A stretch of DNA of 64,000 nt. Source: Dastarcus helophoroides (Eukaryota; Arthropoda; Insecta; Coleoptera; Bothrideridae). Location of the stretch: positions 870,501 through 934,500 of the forward strand of contig CM053331.1 of the NCBI GenBank assembly GCA_028583605.1, written 5' to 3'. A program made the translations under genes and the position numbers. The notes beneath the pieces are model-generated. The model searched no databases and was not told the DNA's origin. It was given only the letters and a program-made list of their open reading frames with translations. Shown in pieces: positions 33,606 to 46,200 of the stretch; the stretch's first letter is position 1; every line of letters begins with the position of its first letter.

Positions 33606-33779
33606 ATACAATATACAAAATCCAAATTACAAAATACAAAATACAAAATGCAAAATGCAAAATGCAAAATGCAAAATGCAAAATGCAAAATGCAAAATGC
33701 AAAATGCAAAATGCAAAATGCAGAATGCAGAATGCAGAATGCAGAATGCAGAATACAGAATACAAAATAAATATATTTT
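33606..33779. repeat. AAAATGC heptamer array
   Basis: About 20 heptamers, AAAATAC then AAAATGC then AGAATGC: single-base steps from neighbouring units. Confidence 0.95.
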
Positions 33780-34985
33780 GAAAATGTGTTTCCTATTTTT
33801 GGAAAAACTCGACCGTTTTTAATCTGGACTTTTTCCAAACTTCGATCATTCAAAAAAATTTCGATCTTTCGAAAAATTTCGCATTCTTCGAATTTCGAAT
33901 TTAATAAAAATTTTGAACTTTTTAAAATTTTCAATTTATCAAAATTTTGGACTTTTGTTAAAAATATCGATCTTTTTTCGAAAATTTCGACTTTTTGTCG
34001 AAGTTTCGAACCTTTTGAAAGTTGCGTTTTCTTTTTAGTTTCAAATTTTTTCAACATTTCTACTTTAAAGAATATGACTTTTTTTTCGAGAATGTAGATC
34101 TTTTGTTGTTTAAAAATTTTAAATTTTCTCCAATTTCGATGTTTCTATTTAGAATTTTTAAAAGTTGCCAAATTTAAAAAACAATTTTGAATTTTTTACA
34201 ATATTTTGTTTTTGTTTAAAATTTTAATTTTTTATAAATTTCGACTTATTATGAAAATGTGTGGCACTATTTTTGTAAAAATTTGACCGTTTTTAATCCG
34301 AACTTATTTTTTCGAAACTTCGATCATTCAAAAAATGTCGATCTTTCCAAGAATTTTGCATTTTTTCAAAATTACGAATTTTTTTAACGTTCGAATTGTT
34401 TCAAAATTTTGGATTACTTAAATTTGAAATTTTTGAAAATTTTAGACTTTTGTTAAAAATATCGATTTTTTCTTCAAAATTTTTAACTTTTTGTGGAAAT
34501 TTCAAATCTTTCAAAAATTAACTAATTTTTTCAGTTTCAATTTTTTTAAAAATATCGACTTTAAAAAATCGATATTTTTTTGAAAATGTTGATCTTCTGT
34601 TGAACATTTTTTTTTAAATTTTGTTCAATTTCAATGTTTCTATTTAGAATTTTTAAAAGCTGAAAAATTAAAAAAAAATTGAATATTTTATAATTGTGTT
34701 TTTATTTAAAATTTTAATTTTTTATTTGAAATGTTTTCATATTTGAAAAAGATTCTATTTTTTTTTAATAAATTTCGACTTATTTTAAAGTGTTGCATAT
34801 TTTTGGAAAAATTCGACTATTTTTAATGTTTTTTTCAAACTTCGATCATTCAAAAAATTTCGATCTTTATAAAAATTTCGAATTTTATCAAAATTTCGAA
34901 TTTTTCCAAATATCGAATTTTGTCAAAATGTTGAACTTTTCCAAATTTGAAATTTTTCAAAATTTTTAATTTTTTAAAAATATCG
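33780..34985. repeat. ~475-530-bp AT-rich tandem repeat
   Basis: TTTTTGGAAAAACTCGACCG, ACTTCGATCATTCAAAAAA and GATGTTTCTATTTAGAATTT recur in order. The unit starts near 33780, 34253 and 34783; the third copy is cut by the next heptamer array. Confidence 0.75.
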
Positions 34986-34989
34986 ACTT

Positions 34990-36950
34990 TTTTTTGAAAA
35001 TTTTGACTTTTTCGTATTTCGTTTTTCGTATTTCGTATTTCGTATTTGGTATTTCGTATTTCGTATTTCGTATTTCGTATTTCGTATCTCGTATTTCGTA
35101 TTTCCTATTTCGTATTTTGTATTTTGCGTGTTGTGTGCTGTGTTTTGTATTTTTTATATTGTGCGTTGTTTTATGTATTGTACGTTGTGTTTGTGTGTAT
35201 GTTGTATGCTATATGCTGTATGTTGTATGTTGTACGTTTTATTTTGTATTATTTCGTATTTTGTATTTTATATTTTATATTTTGTACTTTGTACTTTGTA
35301 TTTCGTATTTCGTATTTCGTATTTCGTATTTCGTATTTCGTATTTCGTATTTCGTATTTCGTATTTCGTATTTCGTACTTCGTATTTCGTATTTCGTATT
35401 TCGTACTTCGTATTTCGTATTTCGTACTTCGTATTTCGTATTTCGTACTTCGTATTTCGTATTTCGTATTTCGTATTTCGTATTTCGTATTTCGTATTTC
35501 GTATTTCGTATTTCGTATTTCGTATTTCGTATTTCGTATTTCGTATTTCGTATTTCGTATTTCGTATTTCGTATTTCGTATTTCGTATTTCGTATTTCGT
35601 ATTTCGTATTTCGTATTTCGTATTTCGTATTTCGTATTTCGTATTTCGTATTTCGTATCTCGTATTTCGTATTTCGTATTTCGTATTTTGTATTTTGCGT
35701 GTTGTGTGCTGTGTTTTGTATTTTTTATATTGTGCGTTGTTTTATGTGTTGTATGTTGTGTTTGTGTGTATGTTGTATGCTATATGCTGTATGTTGTACG
35801 TTATTTTTTGTATTATTTCGTATCTTGTATTTTATATTTTATATTTTGTATTTCGTATTTCGTATTTCATATTACGTACTTCGTATTTCGTATTTCGTAC
35901 TTCGTATTTCGTATTTCGTATTTCGTATTTCGTATTTCGTATTTCGTATTTCGTATTTCGTATTTCGAATTTCGTATTTCGTATTTCGTATTTCGTATTT
36001 CGTATTTCGTATTTCGTATTTCGTATTTCGTATTTCGTATTTCGTATTTCGTATTTCGTATTTCGTATTTCGTATTTCGTATTTCGTATTTCGTATTTCG
36101 TATTTCGTATTTCGAATTTCGTATTTCGTATTTCGTATTTCGTATTTCGTATTTCGTATTTCGTATTTCGTATTTCGTATTTCGTATTTCGTATTTCGTA
36201 TTTCGTATTTCGTATTTCGTATTTCGTATTTCGTATTTCGTATTTCGTATCTCGTATTTCGTATTTCGTATTTCGTATTTTGTATTTTGCGTGTTGTGTG
36301 CTGTGTTTTGTATTTTTTATATTGTGCGTTGTTTTATGTGTTGTATGTTGTGTTTGTGTGTATGTTGTATGCTATATGCTGTATGTTGTACGTTATTTTT
36401 TGTATTATTTCGTATCTTGTATTTTATATTTTATATTTTGTATTTCGTATTTCGTATTTCATATTTCGTATTTCGTATTTCGTATTTCGTATTTCGTATT
36501 TCCTATTTCGTATTTCGTATTTCGTATTTCGTATTTCGTATTTCGTATTTCGTATTTCGTATTTCGTACTTCGTATTTTGTATGTTTGTATTTCGTATTT
36601 CGTATTTCGTATTTCGTACTTCGTACTTCGTATTTCGTATTTCGTATTTCGTATTTCGTATTTCGTATTTCGTATTTCGTACTTCGTAGTTCGTATTTCG
36701 TATTTCGTATTTCGTATTTCGTATTTCGTATTTCGTACTTCGTATTTCGTATTTCGTATTTCGTATTTCGTACTTCGTACTTCGTATTTCGTATTTCGTA
36801 TTTCGTATTTCGTATTTCGTATTTCGTATTTCGTATTTCGTATTTCGTATTTCGTATTTCGTATTTCGTATTTCGTATTTCGTATTTCGTATTTCGTATT
36901 TCGTATTTCGTATTTTGTATGTTGTATTTTATATTATTTTGTATTTTGTA
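34990..36950. repeat. CGTATTT heptamer array with ~580-bp higher-order unit
   Basis: CGTATTT heptamers enclose a roughly 190-bp cassette beginning TTGCGTGTTGTGTGCTGTG and containing TTTATATTGTGCGTTGTTTT and TATGCTATATGCTGTATG. The cassette starts at about 35126, 35697 and 36292. Local CGTACTT variants cluster near 35370-35460 and 36610-36790. Confidence 0.95.
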
Positions 36951-39730
36951 TCTGAAAAAAAAATTCAAATATCGACTGACTTGTTTACTAGTGTGGGTTC
37001 AAACTATAACACTACATATTTCCCAATTTTAAGTTTTCACTTCTTTCGGCAGTTTTCAAGGCTGCCTATCTTATTTTTTCAAAAATTCGACTCTTTAAAC
37101 TTTCTCATAAATATGCATGTTGTTATTGTTGCTGTGGTTGTTCTTGTTGCTCCAAATGAGGTATATTTATAGAATTAACAATAAAAAAAAATAAAGAAAT
37201 AAAATTTTTTTTTTTTAAACTCAAATCTACGCTAAATATTTTAGAACAACAGCAAAAAGTAAGTCAGCAAATGAAGTAATATGCCATAAACAAAAACAAA
37301 ACAACCAAATATAATCAAAGAAACAAACCATTTTGAAAAATGTAACGGAATTTAATTAGGTGGTTAATTCGTATTGCATCGATTTCGCTCGAATGCTGCC
37401 AAGAATAATTATAATCAGCAGTAATAGCTGAACGGTCGTCTCAAAATATCCTGAAACAGCGCTTTAGCTGAACTCTGGCGGCGGGAAGCCACAACTTTGC
37501 TGCAATAAGTACAGAATTCTATTTATAACTTTTGTGGGTGCCGCACGAGATGAGGCCAGTCGCAGCAATTTTACCAAGTTATTCGAGTTCTTTATTTTTA
37601 AATTAGAGATTTTTGTTCAAATTCGAAAAATTAATTTAGTAGTTCAGAAATTTTGCCTTAGTTTCGATAAGTTTCCGAAATTGTTTCAATTTTAGGAAAA
37701 TCTATGGAAGTTTCAATCAATAATTTTGTTTAAATTAATAAACGTTGTTAAAAAAAAAACTCTTTACATTTCAACAATCTTGTTTAAATATCGACAATTT
37801 TAATTTTTAGTAATTTTGTTCAAACTTAATGAGTTGTTTAATGACTTTAGTTTAAATTTAAGGATTCTATTATTAAATTTCAGAAATTACGCATACATTT
37901 TTAAATTTTATTTACAGTTTGGAAAATTTTTATTAATTTTAAATCATGGAACTGTTTGGCTTATTGTTCCGGTATAATTCTGGATTTTCGATGTTTCGTT
38001 CCGCAAGTTAGGGAAACATTTTGAATAGCAACAGAGCATCTGCATTATTACTACTAGATGCCTTGTGCTGCTTTGGCTAAAACTCCCCTTAAAGCGGCTT
38101 GGGGATTTGTATTATTGTATCCACGCGGATAGTCTATGCTAAAAATCGAGTATTGGTGGCGCTCACGTTTCGCTTACGCTGCGAATATCTAACATTCTAC
38201 TACTATTGCCAATGAACTACCTTTTGCCTCACGGATCGCGCCTTTAATTATAATTAAAATAAATTAAATGATTATTTAAGGCATGAATGATTCCACCGTT
38301 CTATTATTCTATTATTTTGCCGTAGTTTCGTTATGAATTGCGCTCGAATGCGCTTATTTTCGTTCAAATTAATCATACTATCGAAAAATATGAAACAATG
38401 ATTAAATTGAGAGATTTGCCAAGTAATAACTTTGATATTAGCGATAAAATGCCAATAATTTAGGCGATTACGTTTTCTTATCAGTTTGAATTAAACTTAA
38501 CAATTAAAGCGAGTGTTTCCCTGGAGGTATTACTGTGTATTTGTTCATGATAAAGAAAGGCGAGAATAAGGTGCGTTGTTTCGAGAGATATGTGATGAAT
38601 CACTAGAAAAATCACTCTTATTTTAAGGTGAAGGTCGACACAATACCACAATGAGCGCCAGGAAAGAATCTATTTTTTTCGAAGATGATCATTTGACGGA
38701 AACGGTAAAAGGTAAATTAGGCTTAAGCAATAAACATTTTCCATACAAATGAGCTTTAATGTCCCTAGTTACAAATTTTTTAATATAAATTTTGCCGACG
38801 ATTTGGATTTTCAAAGAGCTGAAGCTGTGAGACAAAGCCCTTGATAGTCCCATATGGTTTATCCATGAAAAAATTTAATGTTAAGTTAAAAAGGTAAGAC
38901 GTTGAGAATTTCGAAAAACGCCAAATCAACGAAAATTTCTAAAAAAAATCGAGTTGAAGATATTGAAGTTTGAAAAAAAATCGATATCGTTTGGACGTTT
39001 TTTAAACATTTTAAATTTCTAGCGAATTCAGATTCAAAAATTGCAGGTCGCGACAAAGAAATTAAAATTTTTATCTAAAACTGGCGCCAACTTTAAACGA
39101 ATTAAAACTGCATCAATGATGATCGGCGCGTATGTAACGAATTCCCCTCAGATATTCCACTTGGCTAGATTCCAATTACTCTTATTATTAAAAATTCGTT
39201 GACCCAAACTCTCAAACGCCTTAAAATAGCGTAATAATTATTAAACAATGAATCGCTCGCGAGAGCACATGCGTATTATCATGCAACCGGAGCGCTATCG
39301 ACCGCAACTTGTCGTAATACGAGATAATAAAAACAAAACCGATTCAACTGAATATTGAACCAAATTACTAACAATCGCGAAACCTTGTTTCCCACCAACA
39401 TTGCGAATTCCCCCATTCCTAATGTTAAAACACGACAAACCATCACCTGTCAGGTAGTAAACCCTCATCAGGTAGAAAACCGCATCTTGCGCCGTATTGT
39501 GAAATGTTTCTTGGGCGCGCGATCGCGACCATTCGCACGTAAAACTCGCCTCGTAATCCACGAAGAGTGATTTGTGTCGTATTCGTAATCGTACGTTTCA
39601 TGCAGACGTGAAATTTTAACCGTTTTTTTGCTGGGGACGCCAGCGACGACGTTTCCCAATTTCGAAGAATAGATAGATTTAATTGGGAATTGTCGACGTC
39701 GACGTGCGCTGCTGGAAGGGGGCTTGATTT
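36951..39730. other. Single-copy DNA upstream of a promoter
   Basis: Non-repetitive, AT-rich sequence with GC-richer islands (37.36-37.58, 38.0-38.25 and 39.2-39.73 kb). A 33-codon ATG frame at 38651 sits in a reasonable start context but has no support. No gene is called. Confidence 0.5.
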
Positions 39731-39832
39731 CGCCGGTATAAAGGTCACCTTGGAGTCACTTGTCGCGCGAAGTTTGCGCTAATACGCTGAAAATTTCAGT
39801 TGCTGTTGGTTATCAGGTGATTTGAATTGCCG
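39731..39832 (+). promoter_or_regulatory. TATA promoter with probable non-coding first exon
   Basis: TATAAA at 39737-39742 lies in a GC-richer island. A start about 30 bp downstream would fall near 39767. An arthropod-like initiator TCAGTT (A at 39798) is a second possibility. The following sequence has no ATG and ends in a strong splice donor, CCG/GTAAGT, after 39832. Together this fits a 5' UTR exon of a plus-strand gene. The palindrome AAGGTCACCTT directly overlaps the end of the TATA box. The coding exons were not identified; the A-rich minisatellite would lie in the first intron. Confidence 0.5.
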
Positions 39833-40230
39833 GTAAGTCTCTATTATCGTTGGTTTACGTTCGTTTTGTTGTTAATTAGCATATTAGGCGATTAAGTTGA
39901 TTATAATAATAAATTTAGATTTACTTCGAGACTTTACAAAATCATAGATAGTGCGATATTTTATAAACATTCATTTTAATTGGAAGCTTTAGTTACTTTA
40001 ACAAACAAAAATTATAATACGTGAATTTTGTTTAATTTGGGTTACAAGAGGGGGATAATTTACCAACAAATTACTGAAACTTAAAAAGTCCTCTTGAATG
40101 AACAAGAGTCATTTAAATATATCTTGAACCGGCTGAAACGTAAGTATAAAATTTTACGAAACTATAAAAAAAAAAATGATTTTATTATTACGAGTACAAA
40201 ATTTTCAAGAAAAACGAATTATTTGGATTT
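39833..40230. other. Probable first-intron start
   Basis: AT-rich sequence after the GTAAGT donor, before the minisatellite. No feature beyond the donor is seen. Confidence 0.4.
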
Positions 40231-43200
40231 TTGGATAAAGCTACCAAAAGGCGAATAAAAGTTCAATTTTTGAATTTGAAAACCAAATATGAACTGTCAT
40301 ATAGACAAAATATCCGAAATTTAAACAAAAATTTTGAATTTAAAATTATCCTGAAATTTAAACAAAATCCTTGAAATTTTAATAAAAATCCTGTAATTCA
40401 ATAAAATCCTGAAGCTTAAACAAAAATCCTGAAATTTAATAAAATCCTGATATTTAAACAAAAATCGTCAAATTAAACAAAAATCCTGAAATTTGAAAAA
40501 GTCCTGGAATTTAAACCGAATTCCCAAAATTTAAATAAAACTCCTGAAATTTAGAGAAAAATCCTGAAATTTAAAAAAATTCTGGAATTAACGAAAATTT
40601 AAACAAAAATTCTGAAATATAATAAAATCCTGAAATTTAATAAAATCCTGAAATTTAAACAAAAATTCTGAAATTTGAAAAAAATCTCGAAATTAAAAAA
40701 ATTCAGAAATTTAAACGAAATTCCTGAAATTTGAACAAAAATCCTGAAATTTAATAAAATCCTGAAATTTAAACGAAAATCCTGAACTTTAAAAAATTCC
40801 TGAAATTTTAAAAATTCCTGAAATTTAAAAAATTCTGAAATTTAAACGAAATTCCTGAAATTTGAACAAAAATCCTGAAATTTAATAAAATCCTGAAATT
40901 TATTAAAATCCTGAAATTGAAGTAAAATTCCAGAAATTTAAACAAAAATCCTAAAATTTGAAAAAATTCTGGATTTAACGAAATTTCTAAAATTTAACCA
41001 AAAATCCTGAAATTTAAAAAATTCTGAAATTTAAACGAAATTCCTGAAATTTGAACAAAAATCCTGAAATTTAATAAAATCCTGAAATTTATTAAAATCC
41101 TGAAATTGAAGTAAAATTCCAGAAATTTAAACAAAAATCCTAAAATTTGAAAAAATTCTGGATTTAACGAAATTTCTAAAATTTAACCAAAAATCCTAAA
41201 ATTTAAACAACATTCTTGAAATTCTAACAAAAATCATGATTTTAATAAAATCCTGAAATTTAAACAAAAATCCTCAAATTTAAAGAAATTCTGAGATTTA
41301 AAAAATTCTGAAATGTGAAAAAATCATGGATTTAACATTTAATAAAATCCTGAAATTTATTAAAATCCTGAAATTGAAGTAAAATTCCAGAAATTTAAAC
41401 AAAAATCCTAAAATTTGAAAAAATTCTGGATTTAACGAAATTTCTAAAATTTAACCAAAAATCCTAAAATTTAAACAACATTCTTGAAATTCTAACAAAA
41501 ATCATGATTTTAATAAAATCCTGAAATTTAAACAAAAATCCTCAAATTTAAAGAAATTCTGAGATTTAAAAAATTCTGAAATGTGAAAAAATCATGGATT
41601 TAACATTTAATAAAATCCTGAAATTTATTAAAATCCTGAAATTGAAGTAAAATTCCAGAAATTTAAACAAAAATCCTAAAATTTGAAAAAATTCTGGATT
41701 TAACGAAATTTCTAAAATTTAACCAAAAATCCTAAAATTTAAACAACATTCTTGAAATTCTAACAAAAATCATGATTTTAATAAAATCCTGAAATTTAAA
41801 CAAAAATCCTCAAATTTAAAGAAATTCTGAGATTTAAAAAATTCTGAAATGTGAAAAAATCATGGATTTAACATTTAATAAAATCCTGAAATTTAATGAT
41901 ATCCTGAAATTTAATAAAATCCTGAAATTGAAGTAAAATTCCCGAAATTTAAACAAAAATCCTAAAATTTGAAAAAATCCTGGATTAACGAAATTTCTAA
42001 AATTTAACCAAAAATCCTAAAATTTAAACAAAATTCTTGAAATTCTAACAAAAATCATGAAATTGAATAATGTCCTGAAATTTAAACAAAAACCCTGAAA
42101 TTGAAAAAATCCTGAAATTTAAAAAATTTTGAAATATAAACAAAATGCCTGAAATTTGAACAAAAATCGCGAAATTTAATAAAATATTGAAATTTAAAAA
42201 TTCCTGAAATTTAAAAATAATCCTGAAATTTAAAAAAATTCTGAAATTTGAACGAAATTCCTAAAATTTGAACAAAAATACTAAAATTTAATAAAATACT
42301 GAAATTTGAAAAAATCTTGGAATTAACAAAATTTCTAAAATTTGGACAAAAATCCTGAAATATAATAAAATTCTGAAATTTAAACAAAAATACTGAAATT
42401 TAAAAAAATCCTGGAATTAACAAAATTTCTTAAATTTTGACAAAAATCCTGAAATATAATAAAATACTGAAATTTAAACAAAAATCCTAAAATTTGAAAC
42501 TGGAAATGGAATTTAAACGAAATTTCCAAAATTTAAACAAAAATCCAGAAAGTTAAAAAAATCATAAAATTTAAACCGAATTCCCGAAATTTAAACAAAA
42601 ATCCTAAAATTTAAAGAAAAATCCTGAAATTTAATTAAATGTTGAAAATCAAACAAAATCATGAAATTTAAACGACATTTCTAAAATTTAATATAACCCT
42701 GAACTTTAAATAAAATTCTTGAAATTTTAACAAAAATCTTGAAATTTAATAAAATCCTGAAATTTGAAAAATCTCGAAATTTGAAAAATTCAGAAATTTA
42801 AACGAAATTCCTGAAATTTGAACAAAAATCCTGAAATTTACTAAAATCCTGAAATTTAAACAAAAAGCCTAAAATTTAAAAAATTCCTGAAATTTAAAAA
42901 ATTCTGAAATTTAAACGAAATTCTTGAAATGTGAACAAAAATCCTGAAATTTAATAAAATACTAAAATTTACGTAAAATTCCTGAAATTTTAACAAAAAT
43001 CCTGAAATTTGAAAAAATCCTGGAATTAACATGATTTCTAAAATTTAAACAAAAATCCTGAAATATAATAAAATTTTGAAATTTGAACGAAAATCCTGTA
43101 AATTAAAAAAATTCTGGAATTTAAACGAAATTTCCAAAATTTAAACAAAAATCCAGAAATTTAAAAAAAATCATAAAATTTCAATCGAATTCCCGAAATT

Positions 43201-46200
43201 TAAACAAAAATTCTTAAATTTAAAGAAAAATCCTGAAATTGAATAAAATCTTGAAAATTAAACAAAAACCCTGAAATTTAAACGAAATTTCTAAAATTTA
43301 AACAAAAATCCGGAAATATAATAAAATCCTGAAATTTAAACAAGATTCTAGATATTTAACAAAAAATCCTGAAATTTAATAAAATCCTGAATTTTAACTG
43401 AAAATTCTGAAATTTAGAAAAATCCTGAAATTTATAAAATTCTGAAATTGAAAGGAAATTTCTGAAATTGAAACGAAATTTTTGAAATTAAAACAAAATT
43501 TCTGACATTGAAACGAAATTTTTGAAACTTTAACAAAAATCTTGAAATTTATTAAAACTCTGAAATTTACCTAAAATTCCTGAAATTTGAAAAAATCCTG
43601 GAATTAACGAAATCTTCTAAACTTTAAACAAAAATCCTGAAATATAATAAAATCTTCAAATTTAAACAAAAATCCTGAAGTTTGAAAAAGTCCTGGAATT
43701 TAAACCGACTTCCCAAAATTTAAACAAAACTCCTGAAATTTAAAGAAAAATCCTGAAATTTTTGAAACTTGAACAAAAATCCTGAAATTTAATAAAACTC
43801 TGAAATTTACCTAAAATTCCTGAAATTTGAAAAAATCCTGGAATTACCGAAATTTCTGAAATTTAAACAAAAATCCTGAAATATAATAAAATCCTGAAAT
43901 TTAATAAAATCCTGAAATTTAAACAAAAATTCTGAAATATAAAAAAATCTCGAAATTAAAAAAATTCAGAAATTTAAACGAAATTCCTGAAATTTGAACA
44001 AAAATTCTAAAATTTAAAAAATTCCTGAAATTTAAAAAATTCCTGAAATTTAAAAAAATCCTGAAATTTAAAAAATTCTGAAATTGAAACGAAATTTCTG
44101 AAATTTGAACAAAAATCCTGAAATTTAATAAAACACTGAAATTTATCTAAAATTTCTGAAATTTGAAAAAATCCTGTAGTTAACGAAATTTCTGAACTTC
44201 AAACAAAAATCCTGAGATAAAATAAAATCCTAAAATTTAAACAAAAATCCTGAAATTTGAAAAAGTCCTGGAATTTAAACCGAATTCCCAAAATTTAAAC
44301 AAAACTCCTGAAATTTAGAGAAAAATCCTGAAATTTAAAATAATTCTGGAATTAACGAAATTTCTAAAATTTAAAAAAAAATCCTGCAATTTAAACAAAA
44401 ATTCTGAAATTTGAAAAAATCTCGAAATTTGAAAAATTCAGAAATTTAAACGAAATTCCTGAAATTTGAACGAAAATCCTGAAATTTTATAAAATCCTGA
44501 ACATTAAACAAACATCCTGAAATTTAAAAAATTCCTGAAATTTAAAAAATCCTGAAATTTTAAAAATTCTGAAAATTGAACGAAAATCCTGAAATTTAAT
44601 AAAACACTAAAATTTACGTAAAATTCCTGAAATTTTAACAAAAACCCTGAAATTTAAAAAAAATCCTGGAATTAACAAAATTTCTAAAATTTAAACAAAA
44701 ATCCTGAAATTTAATAAAATCCCAAAATTTAAACAAAAATCCTGAAATTTGAAAAAGTCCTGGAATTTAAACCGAATTCCCAAAATTTAAACAAAACTCC
44801 TGAAATTTAGAGAAAAATCCTGAAATTTAAAACAATTCTGGAATTAACGAAATTTCTAAAATTTAAAAAAAATCCTGAAATATAATAAAATCCTGAAATT
44901 TAACAAAATCCTGAAATTTAAACAAAAATTCTGAAATTTGAAAAAAATCTCGAAATTTGAAAAATTCAGAAATTTAAACGAAATTCCTGAAATTTGAACA
45001 AAAATCCTGAAATTTAATAAAATCCTGAACATTAAAAAAAATTCTGAAATTTAAAAAATTCCTGACATTTAAAAAAGCCTGAACATTAAACAAAAATCCT
45101 GAAATTTAAAAAATTCCTGAAATTTAAAAAAGCCTGAAATTTTAAAAATTCTGAAATTTGAACAAAAATCCTAAAATTTAATAAAATACTAAAATTTACG
45201 TAAACTTCCTGAAATTTTAACAAAAACGGTGAAATTTGAAAAAATACTGGAATTAACAAAATTTCTAAAATTTAAACAAAAATCCTGAAATTTAAACAAA
45301 AATCGGAAAGTTAAAAAAAATTATAAAATTTAAACCGAACTCTCGAAATTTAAACAAAAATCCTGAAATTTAAACGAAATTTCTAAAATTTAAACAAAAA
45401 TCCTGAAATTTAAACAAAATTCTGGAAATTAAAAAAAATCCTACAATTTAATAAAATCCTGAATTTTAACCGAAAATCCTGAAATTTTAGAAATTCTGAA
45501 GTTGAAACGAAATTTCTGAAATTTGAACAGAAATCCTGAAATTTTGAAAAAATCGCGAAATTAGCGAAATTTCTAAAATTTAAACAAAAACCATGAAATA
45601 TAATAGAATCCTAAATTTTAAACAAAAAACGTGAAATTTGAAAAAGTCCTGCAATTTACAGAAAATTTCCAAAATTTAAACAAAAATTCTGAAATTTAAA
45701 ATTTAAACCGAATTCACGAAATTTTAAGAGAAATTCTGAAATTGAATAAAATGTTGAAAATTAAATAAAAATCCTGAAATTTAAACGAACTTTCTAAAAT
45801 TAAAAAAAATCTTGAAATTTAAACAAAATTCTTAAAATTTTAACAAAAATCCTGAAATTTAATAAAATTCTGAAATTCAACAAAAATCCTGAAATTTAGA
45901 CAATGTTGAAATTTAACAAATTCTCAAATTTATACGAAATTCTTGAAATGTGAAGAACAATCTCGAAATTTAATAAAATCCTGAAGATTACGTAAAATTC
46001 CTGAAATTTTAATAAAAACCCTGACATTTGAAAAAATCCTGCAATTAACGAAATTTCCAAAATTTAAATAAAAATCCTCAGATATAATAAAATCCTTAAA
46101 TTTTAAGGAAAATCCTGAAATTTGAAAAAGTTCTGGAACTTAAACGAAATTTCCAAAATTTAAACAAAAATCCTGAAATTTAAAAAAATCATAAAATTCA

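Noticed and set aside
38651..38752. 33-codon ATG frame starting MSARKESIFFEDD with GTAAAA/GTAAAT donors near its end
   Set aside because: Too short, donor weak, no homology recognised. It could be a first exon but cannot be supported.
39443..39748. Overlapping minus-strand frames of 60-100 codons near the promoter
   Set aside because: Several frames overlap in a locally GC-richer promoter region; none has a recognisable domain or splice support.
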